Below are positions 8,312 to 16,502 of a DNA stretch of 53,973 nt, piece by piece. Every line of letters begins with the position of its first letter. The first letter of the stretch is position 1. The notes beneath the pieces are model-generated. The model saw nothing but the letters and a program-made list of their open reading frames with translations, did no database searches and was not told the origin of the DNA. The stretch is from JBIKLM01 sp044375105 (GTDB lineage Bacteria > Planctomycetota > UBA1135 > GCA-002686595). The stretch covers positions 1 through 53,973 of the forward strand of contig JBILNK010000007.1 of assembly GCA_044375105.1 (NCBI GenBank), in the 5' to 3' direction. A program made the position numbers and the translations under genes.

Positions 8312-8698
8312 ATGCTTGCGCTGACCCTGCTACTGCTCGTGCTGCTTTGGCAGGCCCTGCTGCCCGGGTAGGTCTGCTTGCCCCAGGGGGCGATCCAGTG
8401 GGAGCCTATGAGATCGGAACATCCGGAGCTCGCGGCGGAGGTGGACCGGGCGAACCACTACTTCACCGGAGACCGGATCTCGCCGGCGCTGATGGACCAG
8501 CGGGAGTTCCTCGGGCGCTCCCAAGCGGAAGCGGGCACCGGCTGGCTACCGAACCCCTCCATCGGACTTCCCTTTTTAGGCAAGGTGCTCTACGGACCTT
8601 GGTCTCCGCCCAACGGCCTCGGTCGCGTCCTTGGCCCCAAGCGCGCTGCGGGCTGGCTGGCTTTTCTTTCGCGCTATCTGGCGGGGGTCGGTGTTTGA
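8312..8698 (+). pseudogene. N-terminal fragment of YfhO-like membrane protein
   Basis: From ATG 8312 the frame encodes a hydrophobic leader (MLALTLLLLVLLWQALLPG), then an in-frame TAG at 8369-8371. It continues with a loop containing GAIQWEP, DRANHYFTGD, GWLPNPSIGLP and a terminal FLSRYLAGVG. Leader, PG plus loop, LPxWNP-like motif and the following hydrophobic segment are the arrangement of bacterial YfhO-type membrane proteins. The reading ends at 8698, where the IS3 remnant region begins, and the remaining several hundred residues are missing. Nonsense codon and truncation both mark it as dead. Confidence 0.6.
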
Positions 8699-8716
8699 CG
8701 GTTCCTGGAACGCCGG

Positions 8717-8938
8717 GGGGCTGCCGAAAGGAGCGACAGCCTGGATGCGAGGACCAACGTCGGTATGGCGGCTGCGGGCGTGTGCCTCACGCACCTGCTT
8801 GACCAGAGCAGCGTACGCGACCTCCTTGGGGGTTACCCGCCGCTTGCTTGCCCAACCATAGAAAGCGCTTCGTGAGACCGAGGCGTAGCAAAACATCAGC
8901 GCGACGGGTTAGTTGGCCTTCTCTGCCAGAATCAGCCC
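8717..8938 (-). pseudogene. IS3-family OrfB N-terminal fragment
   Basis: After OrfA the reverse strand reads FGLILAEKAN, then TAA (8911-8909) where a Tyr is expected, then PVALMF, SVSRSAFYGWASKRR and KQVREAHARSRHT. This is the N-terminal HTH_21-type segment of IS3 transposase OrfB. The usual TYGSPRI motif is damaged (DVGPRIQ) and similarity ends at about 8717. The integrase core is missing. Confidence 0.68.
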
Positions 8939-9255
8939 AAAGAGCGATTCTCGTCTCTGGTAAAGAAGGCTGCGGCTTTGTTTAGGAAGTCGCGCTCGGT
9001 CTCGTGGCGCTGCTTGTCCCGGCGGAGCTGCTCGAGCTCCTTGCGCTCCGCTGCGTTCAGGGCTGGGCCAGTAGCGGGCCCCGCTCCCTCGGTCGCTTGC
9101 CGGACCCATTCCCGCAGCGCGGTTTCGGTCTGGTCCAGATCCTTAGCACCCGTGCCCACGCTACCAACCTGCCGGACCAGCCGGACGGCGTCAGCCTTCC
9201 GTTCCTGGGTGAGGTTGCTGCGTTTGGCATTGTGCCATGCAGGAACTACTTGCAC
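8932..9255 (-). pseudogene. IS3-family OrfA (HTH transposase subunit)
   Basis: The 107-residue reading contains RSNLTQERKADAVRLVRQVG, a typical HTH_Tnp_1 segment, then ETALREWVRQATEG and a leucine-zipper-like ELEQLRRDKQRHETERDFL stretch ending in KAAAFF. This is the OrfA layout of IS3-family elements. It looks full length or nearly so, but its OrfB partner is broken, so it cannot support transposition. A GTG at 9255 is the likely start. Confidence 0.7.
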
Positions 9256-9366
9256 ATCTCGGGCTAGTTGGGGTGTCCGAAAAACCCGGGCGAGGTCATG
9301 GAGGGCTGCTTGCGGGAAGCGCGGCGGAGCGCTAGTTCCGACCTAGCCCCAGGGCCAATGCCATGG

Positions 9367-9392
9367 AGCCCCCGACCATTGCGGGGGTCCTC
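9367..9392. terminator. GC hairpin between IS remnant and amidase gene
   Basis: GCCCCCG pairs with CGGGGGT around ACCATTG, with one G-T pair. No T-run is present. It lies in the gene-free stretch 9298-9467, beyond the 3' end of the reverse-strand amidase gene, so it could be that gene's terminator. Confidence 0.3.
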
Positions 9393-9467
9393 CCATCCAA
9401 GCCAGTCAGCCAGCGGAACAAAGGAATCACACCAAATCGCCACTGCAGCGCCTGTGGCCCGAGGTCC

Positions 9468-11150
9468 TCACGGCACCTTGAGGGCCCGACCGTTGGTGAA
9501 GCGCAGGAGGCCGCTCCAGGTGACCAGGCCTTGGGTATGCACGATCAGGCCCGGGGTGTTGGGAGCTTGCAAGGTGACGGTCAGATTGCCGTTGGCGGGC
9601 ACGTAGCCCAGGAATAGGGCTTGTACGTTGGTCAGCTCCGGCCAAAGCTTGCCCCAGGTGTCGATGGGGACCGCGGGGATCTCCGGGGTGCCGTTGTAGG
9701 CCAGCCAAGCGGGAGCGCCGGGTACGCCCTGCAGGCTGGCGCTGAAAAGATTGCCGCCCAGGGGCATCAGTTGATGGCTAGGCACAGCTTGACTCGCGGT
9801 CGCGGGTACGAGGCCCAGACTTTCCCAGATTTCGCCGCTGCTGACCGTTTCGCTGGAGGAAGCGATCTGGAAGCCCGGGGCGGTCGCAGCGATGGAGTAG
9901 GTGCCCGGAGCCAACGCGAACTCATAGGAGCCATCGGAATCCGAGGTCACGAATTGCCCGTTGCCGAGGGCAACCGTTGCGCCCGCGATACGCGCATTGG
10001 TGCCCAAGCTGGCGTTGTAGATCACGCCCTTGAGCACCCCGCCGCCGCCGCTAACAAGCTTCTGCTGCACCGTGCTCTTGATGTTGCCGATTTGCGCGTA
10101 CAAACCATCCCCGGGGCAGGCCGTGGCGGAAACGTCACGGTGGCCGTAGATCACCGGCTTGGTAGCGCCCAGACCCGCATAAAAAGCCGAGCCCAGGGGA
10201 TTGAGGCCCTTTTGGGAGCATTTCCAGGCAAACAGCTCCCCGTAAGCATTCAACAGAGTGGAACTCGGCGCGTTGTTGTAAGGCGGATGGAAGTAACCCA
10301 TGGCGCACACGCCCATGGAACCGCAATTGAAGCCATCGTGGGCACCTTTGACATCATCGCCACCGGCGCGGCCCTCGAAAATCCAACCCTGTTTGGAGAT
10401 CAGGTAGTTGTAGCCGATGTCGCACCAACCATTGGTTATCTGGTGGTATAGCTGGATGGCCTTGACGTTGGCCGCGGCTTGGCTCCAGGTGCTCACCGCG
10501 TAGTCGGCAGTGCTGGCCGAGTGGTGCACGGCCAAATGCGTCACTGCGCAATATTGCAAAGCGCAGGTGTTCGCAACCGCGCCCCAGGAGGCGCGGTTAT
10601 AGACCGGCGGCTTGGGATACACATCGCCGATGAGTTGCTCCAATCTATCGCCGAGGGGCCCGAATTGCGGCACCGGCTGGGGCGGGATCCAGACCGCGGC
10701 CAAAGCCTCCAGGTAAGCGGGCCCGATCAAAATCAGGCGCAGTTCGGCTACAAACCCTTCGTAGGCATGCAACAGGCCGCTGACCTCGGCCTGGCCTGCG
10801 GGTCGCGCGCTGCCCACCAGCTCCGCGGCCTGGTCGTGGTCGTGCAGTACCGGATGGATGCCCAGGGAAGTGCCCTCCTGGGTAAACAGCTCCCCGTAAG
10901 ACTCGTTGACCGTGCCCAGGTACCACAGTCCCACCGAGCGCGCCGGCAGGGGCGAACGCAGGCTCAGTTCCAGCACTTCTCCTGGGCCCAGGACCAAGGG
11001 CTGAGCAGCGACTTGGTTGCTCAAACTCGCACCGCTCTCAGCCGCGTACCACTGGACGCTCGGCTCTTGAGCTGCAGACCTGTTGCATGGCAAAAGTCCG
11101 ATCAGGGCCAAGAGCGGCAGAGCCCGTTGGCGAAGTACAGGCAGCAGCAT
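9468..11150 (-). CDS. secreted PGRP/N-acetylmuramoyl-L-alanine amidase-like protein
   Basis: The 560-residue exported protein starts at ATG 11150, which begins a clear signal peptide (MLLPVLRQRALPLLALIGLL). An N-terminal jelly-roll-like part of about 190 residues precedes an Amidase_2/PGRP domain: NRASWGA, LAVHHSAS with the first zinc His, YNYLISKQGWIFEGR, and GHRDVSATACPG with the second His and the Cys position. After a Gly linker comes a carboxypeptidase-regulatory-like beta domain (KGVIYNASLG to the PGTYSIAATAPGF segment). The last 100 or so residues resemble the C-terminal module of the secreted proteins at 35.4 and 40.2 kb. It probably cleaves or binds peptidoglycan outside the cell. 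TACACT at about 11197-11202 on the complementary strand is a possible -10. Confidence 0.85.
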   Translation of the reverse strand: MLLPVLRQRALPLLALIGLLPCNRSAAQEPSVQWYAAESGASLSNQVAAQPLVLGPGEVLELSLRSPLPARSVGLWYLGTVNESYGELFTQEGTSLGIHPVLHDHDQAAELVGSARPAGQAEVSGLLHAYEGFVAELRLILIGPAYLEALAAVWIPPQPVPQFGPLGDRLEQLIGDVYPKPPVYNRASWGAVANTCALQYCAVTHLAVHHSASTADYAVSTWSQAAANVKAIQLYHQITNGWCDIGYNYLISKQGWIFEGRAGGDDVKGAHDGFNCGSMGVCAMGYFHPPYNNAPSSTLLNAYGELFAWKCSQKGLNPLGSAFYAGLGATKPVIYGHRDVSATACPGDGLYAQIGNIKSTVQQKLVSGGGGVLKGVIYNASLGTNARIAGATVALGNGQFVTSDSDGSYEFALAPGTYSIAATAPGFQIASSSETVSSGEIWESLGLVPATASQAVPSHQLMPLGGNLFSASLQGVPGAPAWLAYNGTPEIPAVPIDTWGKLWPELTNVQALFLGYVPANGNLTVTLQAPNTPGLIVHTQGLVTWSGLLRFTNGRALKVP

Positions 11151-11383
11151 GGGAAGTGTTGGCTTGGGGACCACGGAGTGGGGCGCGTGCGCCGCTACAC
11201 AGTGTAGATCTGACACGTCAAACCCGAGAGGCATCCTGTGTGGCCTTCCTGGCATTCCCCGGCTTGCGACTCCAACGCACCCCTGGGACCGCGACGACCG
11301 GCGAAGCCCCCCTTGGGGAAGTCTTTACGCATTGTTCTCAGACCGCCTTTTTTATGCGCTGGCACCCAGGCTCGATTCAGACT

Positions 11384-11812
11384 ATCCGTGCGCGCTTTGC
11401 ACTTGCTCCAGACAGGCTGGGCAGACCAACTCACCGCACACGTTGACCACGCTTCGACCCATGTCCAACAAGCGATCCACGCACGACACCAGAGCGATTC
11501 CATTGGCCGGCATCCCGACCTGGCCCATGAAAATCATCAAGTGGGGCAGCGAGCCGCCTGGGTGTCGGACGCGCTGATCGAAGTCAAAACGCACAGCGCC
11601 ACCAACAGTGCCTGTTCAACGATGGACGGGTCGACGCCAAAGTCCTGGGCCACAAACGGCACAAGTATACCTTCGAATACGGCCGTAGCGCTCAAGTTCA
11701 TTCTAGCGCCCAGCAGCAGCAGGAATTCTACGGGCCCCTTGCAGATCCCCACGGACTGCTCGGCTATGCGAATGGAGGTGAGCAGGGTAGCGCTGCTGGA
11801 GAGGGTGCGCAC
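11384..11812 (-). pseudogene. SDF/DAACS dicarboxylate-cation symporter fragment
   Basis: Two reverse-strand frames joined near 11580 read as the C-terminal part of a GltP/DctA-type symporter. The first (from 11812) has SATLLTSIRIAEQ, LGARMNLSATAVFEG (for the family's MNMDGTALYEG) and VLTSIS. The second has GMPANGIALVSCVDRLLDMG followed by RSVVNVCG, the conserved D-R-x-x-D-M-x-R-T-x-x-N-V block. The N-terminal half is missing, a frameshift separates the blocks and several conserved residues are altered. It is a dead gene. Confidence 0.72.
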
Positions 11813-11864
11813 CAGTGCAATCGTCTTCTAACGGCGGCCTTGCTAGAGAGACTCACCGCGGTCG

Positions 11865-12553
11865 CGCCGCGGGCAGCGCGCTCAGCGGGAGGCTGGCAGA
11901 AGCTGGCCTCGGACCGAAAACCCGGTGGGCAAGGGCCTGGGCACAAGGCTCGAGAGAGACGCGGCCATGAGTACCCCACAACGCGCGCGGCCGTGGCACG
12001 GCCAGACGCGTTTCCGCCCCAGAGCGCCGCTTTGCAGCTGCCTCGCCGATGGGGCCCTCAGGGCTTGCGGGTCGCTTCGACGCTCATCACCTCGACCTCG
12101 CCGTGGGGCGGGATGGTGTCGAACATGCGCGTCAGGGCGCGGCCGTCCGGGGTCTGGCTGGTCAGCATGCGGAACGACCGCGCGCCGGCCACGTCGATCA
12201 TCGTGCCCTGGAAGTCGATCGAGCCGTCCGCTTGGGCCTTGCCGCGGCTCATCACCGGCCAGGTGCTGAAGCTGTCGAGCCAGAAGGCCACGTATTCCTG
12301 GGCCAGATTGTCGTAGCCGATCAGCTGGAAGCCCTGCATCTGGCCCATGGGGCCCATGTCGATGTCGATCTCCTGCTGCAGCCAGCGGCCCCCCAGCAGC
12401 ATCTTGGCCTGCATGCGGCCCTGAGCTTCCATCCAGGGCAGATCCGCGGACAGGCGCATCTTGTGGCTCAGATTCCATTCGCCCGCGCCCTGCGCCAGAA
12501 GTTGGTGCGGCTCGCCGGGCGCCGCCAACTCGGCCATGCGCGCCATCATCTGC
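11865..12553. repeat. direct repeat copy 2 (DUF1579 gene plus 3' flank)
   Basis: This is the intact partner of the repeat at 4935-5647, in the same orientation. The two copies bracket 6.2 kb that consists mostly of gene fragments. Homologous recombination between them could delete the intervening DNA. Confidence 0.85.
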
Positions 12554-12693
12554 TCGTCGGGACCCTGGCTCGCGGGCGGTTGACCCTCCGGGCTCTGTCC
12601 GCGGCCTCCTTGCGCGGACGGAGCGAGAAACAGTGCGCTGGCACCCAGGGCGCCCAGGGTCAGGCCGATCGTGAATCCGTGCAGTTGTTGCAT
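12058..12693 (-). CDS. exported DUF1579-type protein
   Basis: The 211-residue protein begins at ATG 12693 with a signal peptide (MQQLHGFTIGLTLGALGASA). A short Gln/Pro/Gly-rich linker leads to the DUF1579 pattern: LLAQGAGEWN, MEAQGRMQAKMLLGGRWLQQ, GFQLIGYDNLAQEYVAFWLD, DGSIDFQGTM and MFDTIPPHGEVEVM. DUF1579 proteins are lipocalin-like beta-barrels of unknown ligand, usually periplasmic. Frame is open upstream of 12693 but codes nothing plausible. A TAGAGT -10-like hexamer lies about 37 bases before the ATG. A 95% identical dead copy is at 5153-5647. Confidence 0.85.
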   Translation of the reverse strand: MQQLHGFTIGLTLGALGASALFLAPSAQGGRGQSPEGQPPASQGPDEQMMARMAELAAPGEPHQLLAQGAGEWNLSHKMRLSADLPWMEAQGRMQAKMLLGGRWLQQEIDIDMGPMGQMQGFQLIGYDNLAQEYVAFWLDSFSTWPVMSRGKAQADGSIDFQGTMIDVAGARSFRMLTSQTPDGRALTRMFDTIPPHGEVEVMSVEATRKP

Positions 12694-12931
12694 TGGAATT
12701 GCGGGAAGGGAAAAAGTTTCCGCGAAGACTCTAGCAGCAGCGCGGGCGCCTCCGCGGGGTCGCGCCAAAGCCCTTGCGGGGCGAGCCCGGCGGGGATCCC
12801 GCGTGGCAGAGCCCGCGGCGGGGTCTCGGGGTGAAAGGCGGATCGGGCTTGCGCTGGAGCGCCCGCCGTAGGCCCGGGAGCGGGGTACGTTTCACGTGAT
12901 TCTTCCCCCCGGTCCCCGCATTTCGATCGCG

Positions 12932-13291
12932 ATGACACCCAAACCCTCCCTCCTGGTGCTGGTGACCGCCTTGGGCCTGTCCTCACCGGCCCTGGCCGGC
13001 GACGGCAAGGCCAAGACCTTCAAGCGCGAGGCGGACGTCTCCGCCTTCCAGGCGGCCGTGCGCGCCAGCGGCGCCAAGAGCGCCCCCAAGGCGGGTCTGT
13101 TCCAGTTCGGCTCCTTCGCGCCGCCCAAGAAGGGTAGCGGAGGAGGCAGCGGGGGCGGCGGCGGCGGCGGGGGCGGCGGCGGCGGCCAGACGCCGGATCC
13201 CTTCGCAGCGCCCGAGATCGATCCGAACCTGGCGGTCGCGGGCTTGCTGCTGCTGATCGGCGGCGGCCTGGTGCTGGTCGAGCGGCGCTGA
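12932..13291 (+). CDS. VPEID-CTERM-type sorted protein, Gly-rich
   Basis: This is a 119-residue secreted protein and the probable substrate of the exosortase encoded next to it. ATG 12932 starts a signal peptide (SLLVLVTALGLSSPALAG). The mature part has a short Lys/Ala-rich segment, a run of about 17 Gly/Ser (codons 13135-13185) and a C-terminal tail with motif APEID, a membrane span rich in Leu/Gly and terminal VERR. Motif, span and short basic end are the tripartite VPEID-CTERM sorting signal, with A for V in the first position. Cleavage near the motif and anchoring or release at the surface is inferred. There is no other recognised domain. Confidence 0.82.
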   Translation: MTPKPSLLVLVTALGLSSPALAGDGKAKTFKREADVSAFQAAVRASGAKSAPKAGLFQFGSFAPPKKGSGGGSGGGGGGGGGGGGQTPDPFAAPEIDPNLAVAGLLLLIGGGLVLVERR

Positions 13292-13418
13292 TCGGCGCGC
13301 GAGGACGCGGTCGTCGTAGGGCGCGGAGGGGGGCGATCTTGGGGCGCCCCGCGGCGAAGTGCTGGGGACCGGCGAACGAGCAGTGACCGCGGGGAGCCGA
13401 GTGGCAAGGAATTTTTGC

Positions 13419-15146
13419 ATGGTCAAGCTGGAACAGGGCGAAACAGCGGGGAGCACGGCGGCTGGAGCGGCGCTGGAGCCGCGTCCGCGCACGTGGAGTG
13501 CGCTGCTGGCTCAGCCGGTCCGCGCGGCGCGGCGGGCGCAGGTGCAATGGGCCCTCGCCGTGGGGCTGCTGGGGACCCAAGCGGCCCTGCTTTCGGCGCG
13601 CTTCGACACCGCCCAGATCGCCGGCCGCCCCGGCTGGTGGGTGCCGCTGATCGAGCTCCTGCCCTACGCGGCCCACGGCTTGGCCTTCGCCGCCGCCGCG
13701 ACGCTGGTGTTGGGCTTCGAACGCCTGCGCGCGGCGCTGCCGCTGTTGGCGGAGGCGCCCCAGGCCGCGGAGGCGGCGCTGCGGTCCGCGGCCTGGTCGC
13801 TGCTCGGTTTCGTGCTGCTGGCGCTCGGCCTGGTGGCGGTCATCGAGCGACCTTCCGCCGCGCCCCTGATGGCGAACCTCGAATTCCTGGTCACCCTGGG
13901 CAGCGGCCTGTTCTGGCTGGCGATGGGGCTGCAGATCGCCGCACCCGGCGGCGCTTTGCGGGCCTGGCTGGCACGCACCGCCCCGAGCCTGGCCCTGGGA
14001 GGCCTGTGCGGGCTGCTGCTGTTCGCCGCGGCGCGGGCCTTCGAACGCCTCGAGTTCTTGAGCGAGCCGCTCTCGCGGGCCACGCTGCTCGTGGCCGCCG
14101 CGATCGCCCGCACCTTCGGCCTCAACCTCTCGAGCGACCCCGTGGGCTTGGTGCTCGGCACCGATCGCTTCGCGGTGATCGTGACGCGCTACTGCTCGGG
14201 CTACGAAGGCATCGGGCTGTACCTCCTGTGCACGGGCGCGTTCCTGTTCCTGGCGCGCCGGCGGGTGACCCTGCGCACCGCCCTGTGGATCCTGCCGGTG
14301 GGCGCCCTGCTGGTCTGGCTGTTCAACGCGGCGCGCATCGCCGCCCTGGTGGCCATCGGCCATGGCTGGTCCGCGGAGCTGGCCATGGAGGGTTTCCACA
14401 CCCACGCGGGCTGGCTGCCGCTGATCGCCGTGTCGCTGGGCTCGGTAGCCCTGGCCGTGCGCCATCCGCGGCTGGCCAAGTCGGCGAGCCGCGATCCCGA
14501 GCGCCCGCCAAGCAACCCGACCGCCGCGCACCTGCTGCCGCTCCTGACCCTGCTGGCGGTCGGCCTGCTGGCCGGCGCTTTCCTGACCGATCCGCGCCTG
14601 GCCGCGCCCCTGCGGGCCCTGCTCGGCGGCCTGATGATCCTAAGCGGCCGCGGCCGGCACGCGGCCCTCTGGAGCCAAGCGGATCCGCGCCTCCTGTGGG
14701 CCGCTCCGGCCGCCACGGCGATCTGGATCGTGAGTGCGGCGGCCCAGGGCCTGCTCGAGGCTCCCCTGGCCTCAGAAGATCCCTCCGGGGGCCTCGGCTC
14801 CCTGTGGTGGCTGCTGGCGGGCCTCGGCTACGTGCTGGTCACGCCGATCGCCGAGGAGCTGGCCTTCCGCGGCTATCTGCAGCGGCGCTTGATCGAGCGC
14901 GATTTCGAGCTCGTTCCCCAGGGCCTGCTGACGCTCCTGGCCGTGCTCCCCACCGTGCTCCTGTTCGGGCTGCTGCACGGCAACCTGGTCGGCGGCGTCC
15001 TGATCGGCGCCCTGCTGGCCTGGGCCACCACCTGGCGCGGCCGGCTGGCGGACGCCGTGCAGCTGCACGTCGCCATCAACGGCGCCCTGCTGCTGGCCGG
15101 CCTGGCCCTCGACCGACCCGACCTCTGGCTCGGCCCGGGCCGCTGA
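13419..15146 (+). CDS. xrtE: exosortase E fused to CPBP (CAAX-like) protease
   Basis: This 575-residue polytopic protein processes VPEID-CTERM substrates. Residues to about 350 form the exosortase: active-site Cys259 in RYCSGYEGIG, Arg306 in NAARIAAL and His327 in GFHTHAGW. From about residue 385 there is a CPBP intramembrane protease: EELAFRG (E479, E480, R484), FGLLHGN (H520) and HVAIN (H550, N554). The fusion is the diagnostic layout of exosortase E/protease. The ATG at 13419 was chosen over the upstream GTG because GCAAGGA lies 7 bases before it, one of the few Shine-Dalgarno-like sequences in the window. It follows the substrate gene by 127 bases on the same strand. All catalytic residues of both halves are present. 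Confidence 0.9.
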   Translation: MVKLEQGETAGSTAAGAALEPRPRTWSALLAQPVRAARRAQVQWALAVGLLGTQAALLSARFDTAQIAGRPGWWVPLIELLPYAAHGLAFAAAATLVLGFERLRAALPLLAEAPQAAEAALRSAAWSLLGFVLLALGLVAVIERPSAAPLMANLEFLVTLGSGLFWLAMGLQIAAPGGALRAWLARTAPSLALGGLCGLLLFAAARAFERLEFLSEPLSRATLLVAAAIARTFGLNLSSDPVGLVLGTDRFAVIVTRYCSGYEGIGLYLLCTGAFLFLARRRVTLRTALWILPVGALLVWLFNAARIAALVAIGHGWSAELAMEGFHTHAGWLPLIAVSLGSVALAVRHPRLAKSASRDPERPPSNPTAAHLLPLLTLLAVGLLAGAFLTDPRLAAPLRALLGGLMILSGRGRHAALWSQADPRLLWAAPAATAIWIVSAAAQGLLEAPLASEDPSGGLGSLWWLLAGLGYVLVTPIAEELAFRGYLQRRLIERDFELVPQGLLTLLAVLPTVLLFGLLHGNLVGGVLIGALLAWATTWRGRLADAVQLHVAINGALLLAGLALDRPDLWLGPGR

Positions 15147-15196
15147 TCGGCTCAAAGCAAAGCCCTGGCGCTCGTGCCGGAAGAAACCCCGGCGAC

Positions 15197-15688
15197 TCAA
15201 GCGCCCCGGTGGGCGCGTTCGAGGGCGGCGACGTCGAGTTTGATCTGGCTCCACAGGGCGGTCATCAGGCGTGCATTGGCGGCGGCGTCGCCGGACTGCA
15301 GCAGCTCTTCGAGGCGCGCAGGCACGACCTGCCAGGACACGCCGAAGCGGTCCTTGAGCCAGCCGCAGGCCTGGGCCTGACCGCCGTCCTCGAGCAGCGC
15401 CTGCCAGCAGCGATCCAGCTCGGCCTGGTCGGCGCAGGTCAGCACCAGGGACATGGCTTCGGTGAACTGGAACACCGGCGGGCCGTTGATCGCCAGGCAG
15501 GGCGTGCCGGCCAGCTCGAAGGAGATCGTCATCACCGAGCCCTCCGGCAGGGGCGCGCCCGGGCCGTAGCGGTGGATGGCCAGGATGCGCGAGCCGGGGA
15601 TCAGGGCGACGTAGGCGCGCACGGCCGCTTCAGCTTGGCCGGCGAAGAACAGGCAGGTGGAAACCTTGGCGGCTCGGGGCATGGTCAT
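15197..15688 (-). CDS. VOC/PhnB-like glyoxalase-fold protein
   Basis: The 163-residue cytoplasmic protein has the VOC pattern typical of PhnB and 3-demethylubiquinone-methyltransferase-like proteins: KVSTCLFFAGQAEAAVRAYV, SRILAIHRYGPG, SVMTISFELAG, LAINGPP and LKDRFGVSWQVVP, ending with the usual LM..LWSQ.KLD..ALERA helix. Members bind small ligands or metals and true substrates are rarely known. ATG 15688 or 15682 is the likely start. The gene is convergent with xrtE, separated by 50 bases. Confidence 0.85.
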   Translation of the reverse strand: MTMPRAAKVSTCLFFAGQAEAAVRAYVALIPGSRILAIHRYGPGAPLPEGSVMTISFELAGTPCLAINGPPVFQFTEAMSLVLTCADQAELDRCWQALLEDGGQAQACGWLKDRFGVSWQVVPARLEELLQSGDAAANARLMTALWSQIKLDVAALERAHRGA

Positions 15689-16061
15689 GGGTCCCTGGCC
15701 CGGAGCGGGGCGCGCCGGGGCCTGCGCAGACACTGCGCCAAGCGGGCGCGCGCTTCAACCCGGGATTCCGGGGGAGCCGCAGCGGACCAGCAGCGCCGCC
15801 CAGGAACCGGGCGGTTCGCTCCGGGCCGGCCCCGCAGGCGGATCAGAGACCGGGCTCGCAGGGGCTGAGGGTCCGTCGGTGGGTGTCGGGGGCTCGCTGG
15901 CTCGCCCCCGCTCCGCGCACCCCTGCACCCCAGCACCCCAGCACCGGCCCGGCCCCACCCCCGGGGCCCCTGTCCGGTTCCGGACCCGGACGGGCGCCGC
16001 GCGGGACCGCTTTTCTTGAATAGTTGTTTACTTCTGCAAGTGTTTACCCGAAGTTCTAGGC
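15689..16061. other. 373-base divergent intergenic region
   Basis: GC- and C-rich sequence without a plausible gene separates the VOC gene and the arsR-type gene. The last 50 bases turn AT-rich and hold the regulatory elements of the regulator gene. Confidence 0.5.
16016..16049 (+). promoter_or_regulatory. candidate promoter/operator of the ArsR-type regulator
   Basis: An AT-rich island just before the start codon has TTGAAT (16016-16021, -35-like) and two direct copies of TGTTTAC (16025-16031 and 16041-16047, 16 bases apart). ArsR/SmtB proteins bind repeats overlapping their own promoter, so this is the expected place for autoregulation. The assignment is inferred. Confidence 0.4.
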
Positions 16062-16430
16062 ATGGCCTCCCGCCCGAACCCCGCCAGCAGCCCGCGCCCA
16101 GCCCCCCCCGCGCGGCGCCGGGCGTCCGGCTACGGCGCCCAGGCGGTCGAGCGCGCGGTGCGCCTGTTCAAGGCCCTCGGCGACGGCCAGCGCCTGCGCC
16201 TGCTCGAGCTTCTCACGCACGGCGAAGCCAGCGTGGGCGAGCTCGCCGAGGCCACCGGCGAGTCCCTCCCCGCAATCAGCCAGCGCCTGCGCCTGCTGCG
16301 CGCCGAAGGGCTGGTGCGCGGCCGCCGCGAGGGCAAGCACGTGTTCTACGCGCTCGACGACGAACACGTCGCCGACCTGCTCGCCAGCGCCCTCGAACAC
16401 GCCGCCGAGCCGCGCCGCAAGCGCACCTGA
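16062..16430 (+). CDS. ArsR/SmtB-family metal-sensing repressor, zinc type
   Basis: This is a 122-residue winged-helix repressor: AVRLFKALGDGQRLRLLELL, then the recognition helix region ELAEATGESLPAISQRLRLL and wing RGRREGKHVFYAL. The C-terminal helix carries D-E-H, then His 11 residues later and Glu 3 after that (DEHVADLLASALEHAAE). That is exactly the alpha5 spacing of zinc sensors such as SmtB and CzrA. The alpha3 Cys site of arsenic and cadmium sensors is absent. It likely represses itself and the downstream His-rich gene until zinc or a similar ion binds. Confidence 0.9.
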   Translation: MASRPNPASSPRPAPPARRRASGYGAQAVERAVRLFKALGDGQRLRLLELLTHGEASVGELAEATGESLPAISQRLRLLRAEGLVRGRREGKHVFYALDDEHVADLLASALEHAAEPRRKRT

Positions 16431-16502
16431 GCCCTGGCGGACACGGCCGCACGCCGCGCCCGCCGTTCCCTTCCCGTTCCGACGAATCCATCACCAAGCA
16501 CC

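Larger units (their letters stand above)
8705..9297 (-). mobile_element. IS3-family insertion sequence remnant
   Basis: On the reverse strand an intact-looking OrfA is followed by the first part of OrfB, and the catalytic DDE (rve) part is absent. The outer end on the high-coordinate side reads TGTCCGAAAAACCCGGGCGA (about 9272-9291), like terminal repeats of IS3 elements. No matching second terminal repeat is visible. The element is therefore a non-autonomous leftover. Confidence 0.7.
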
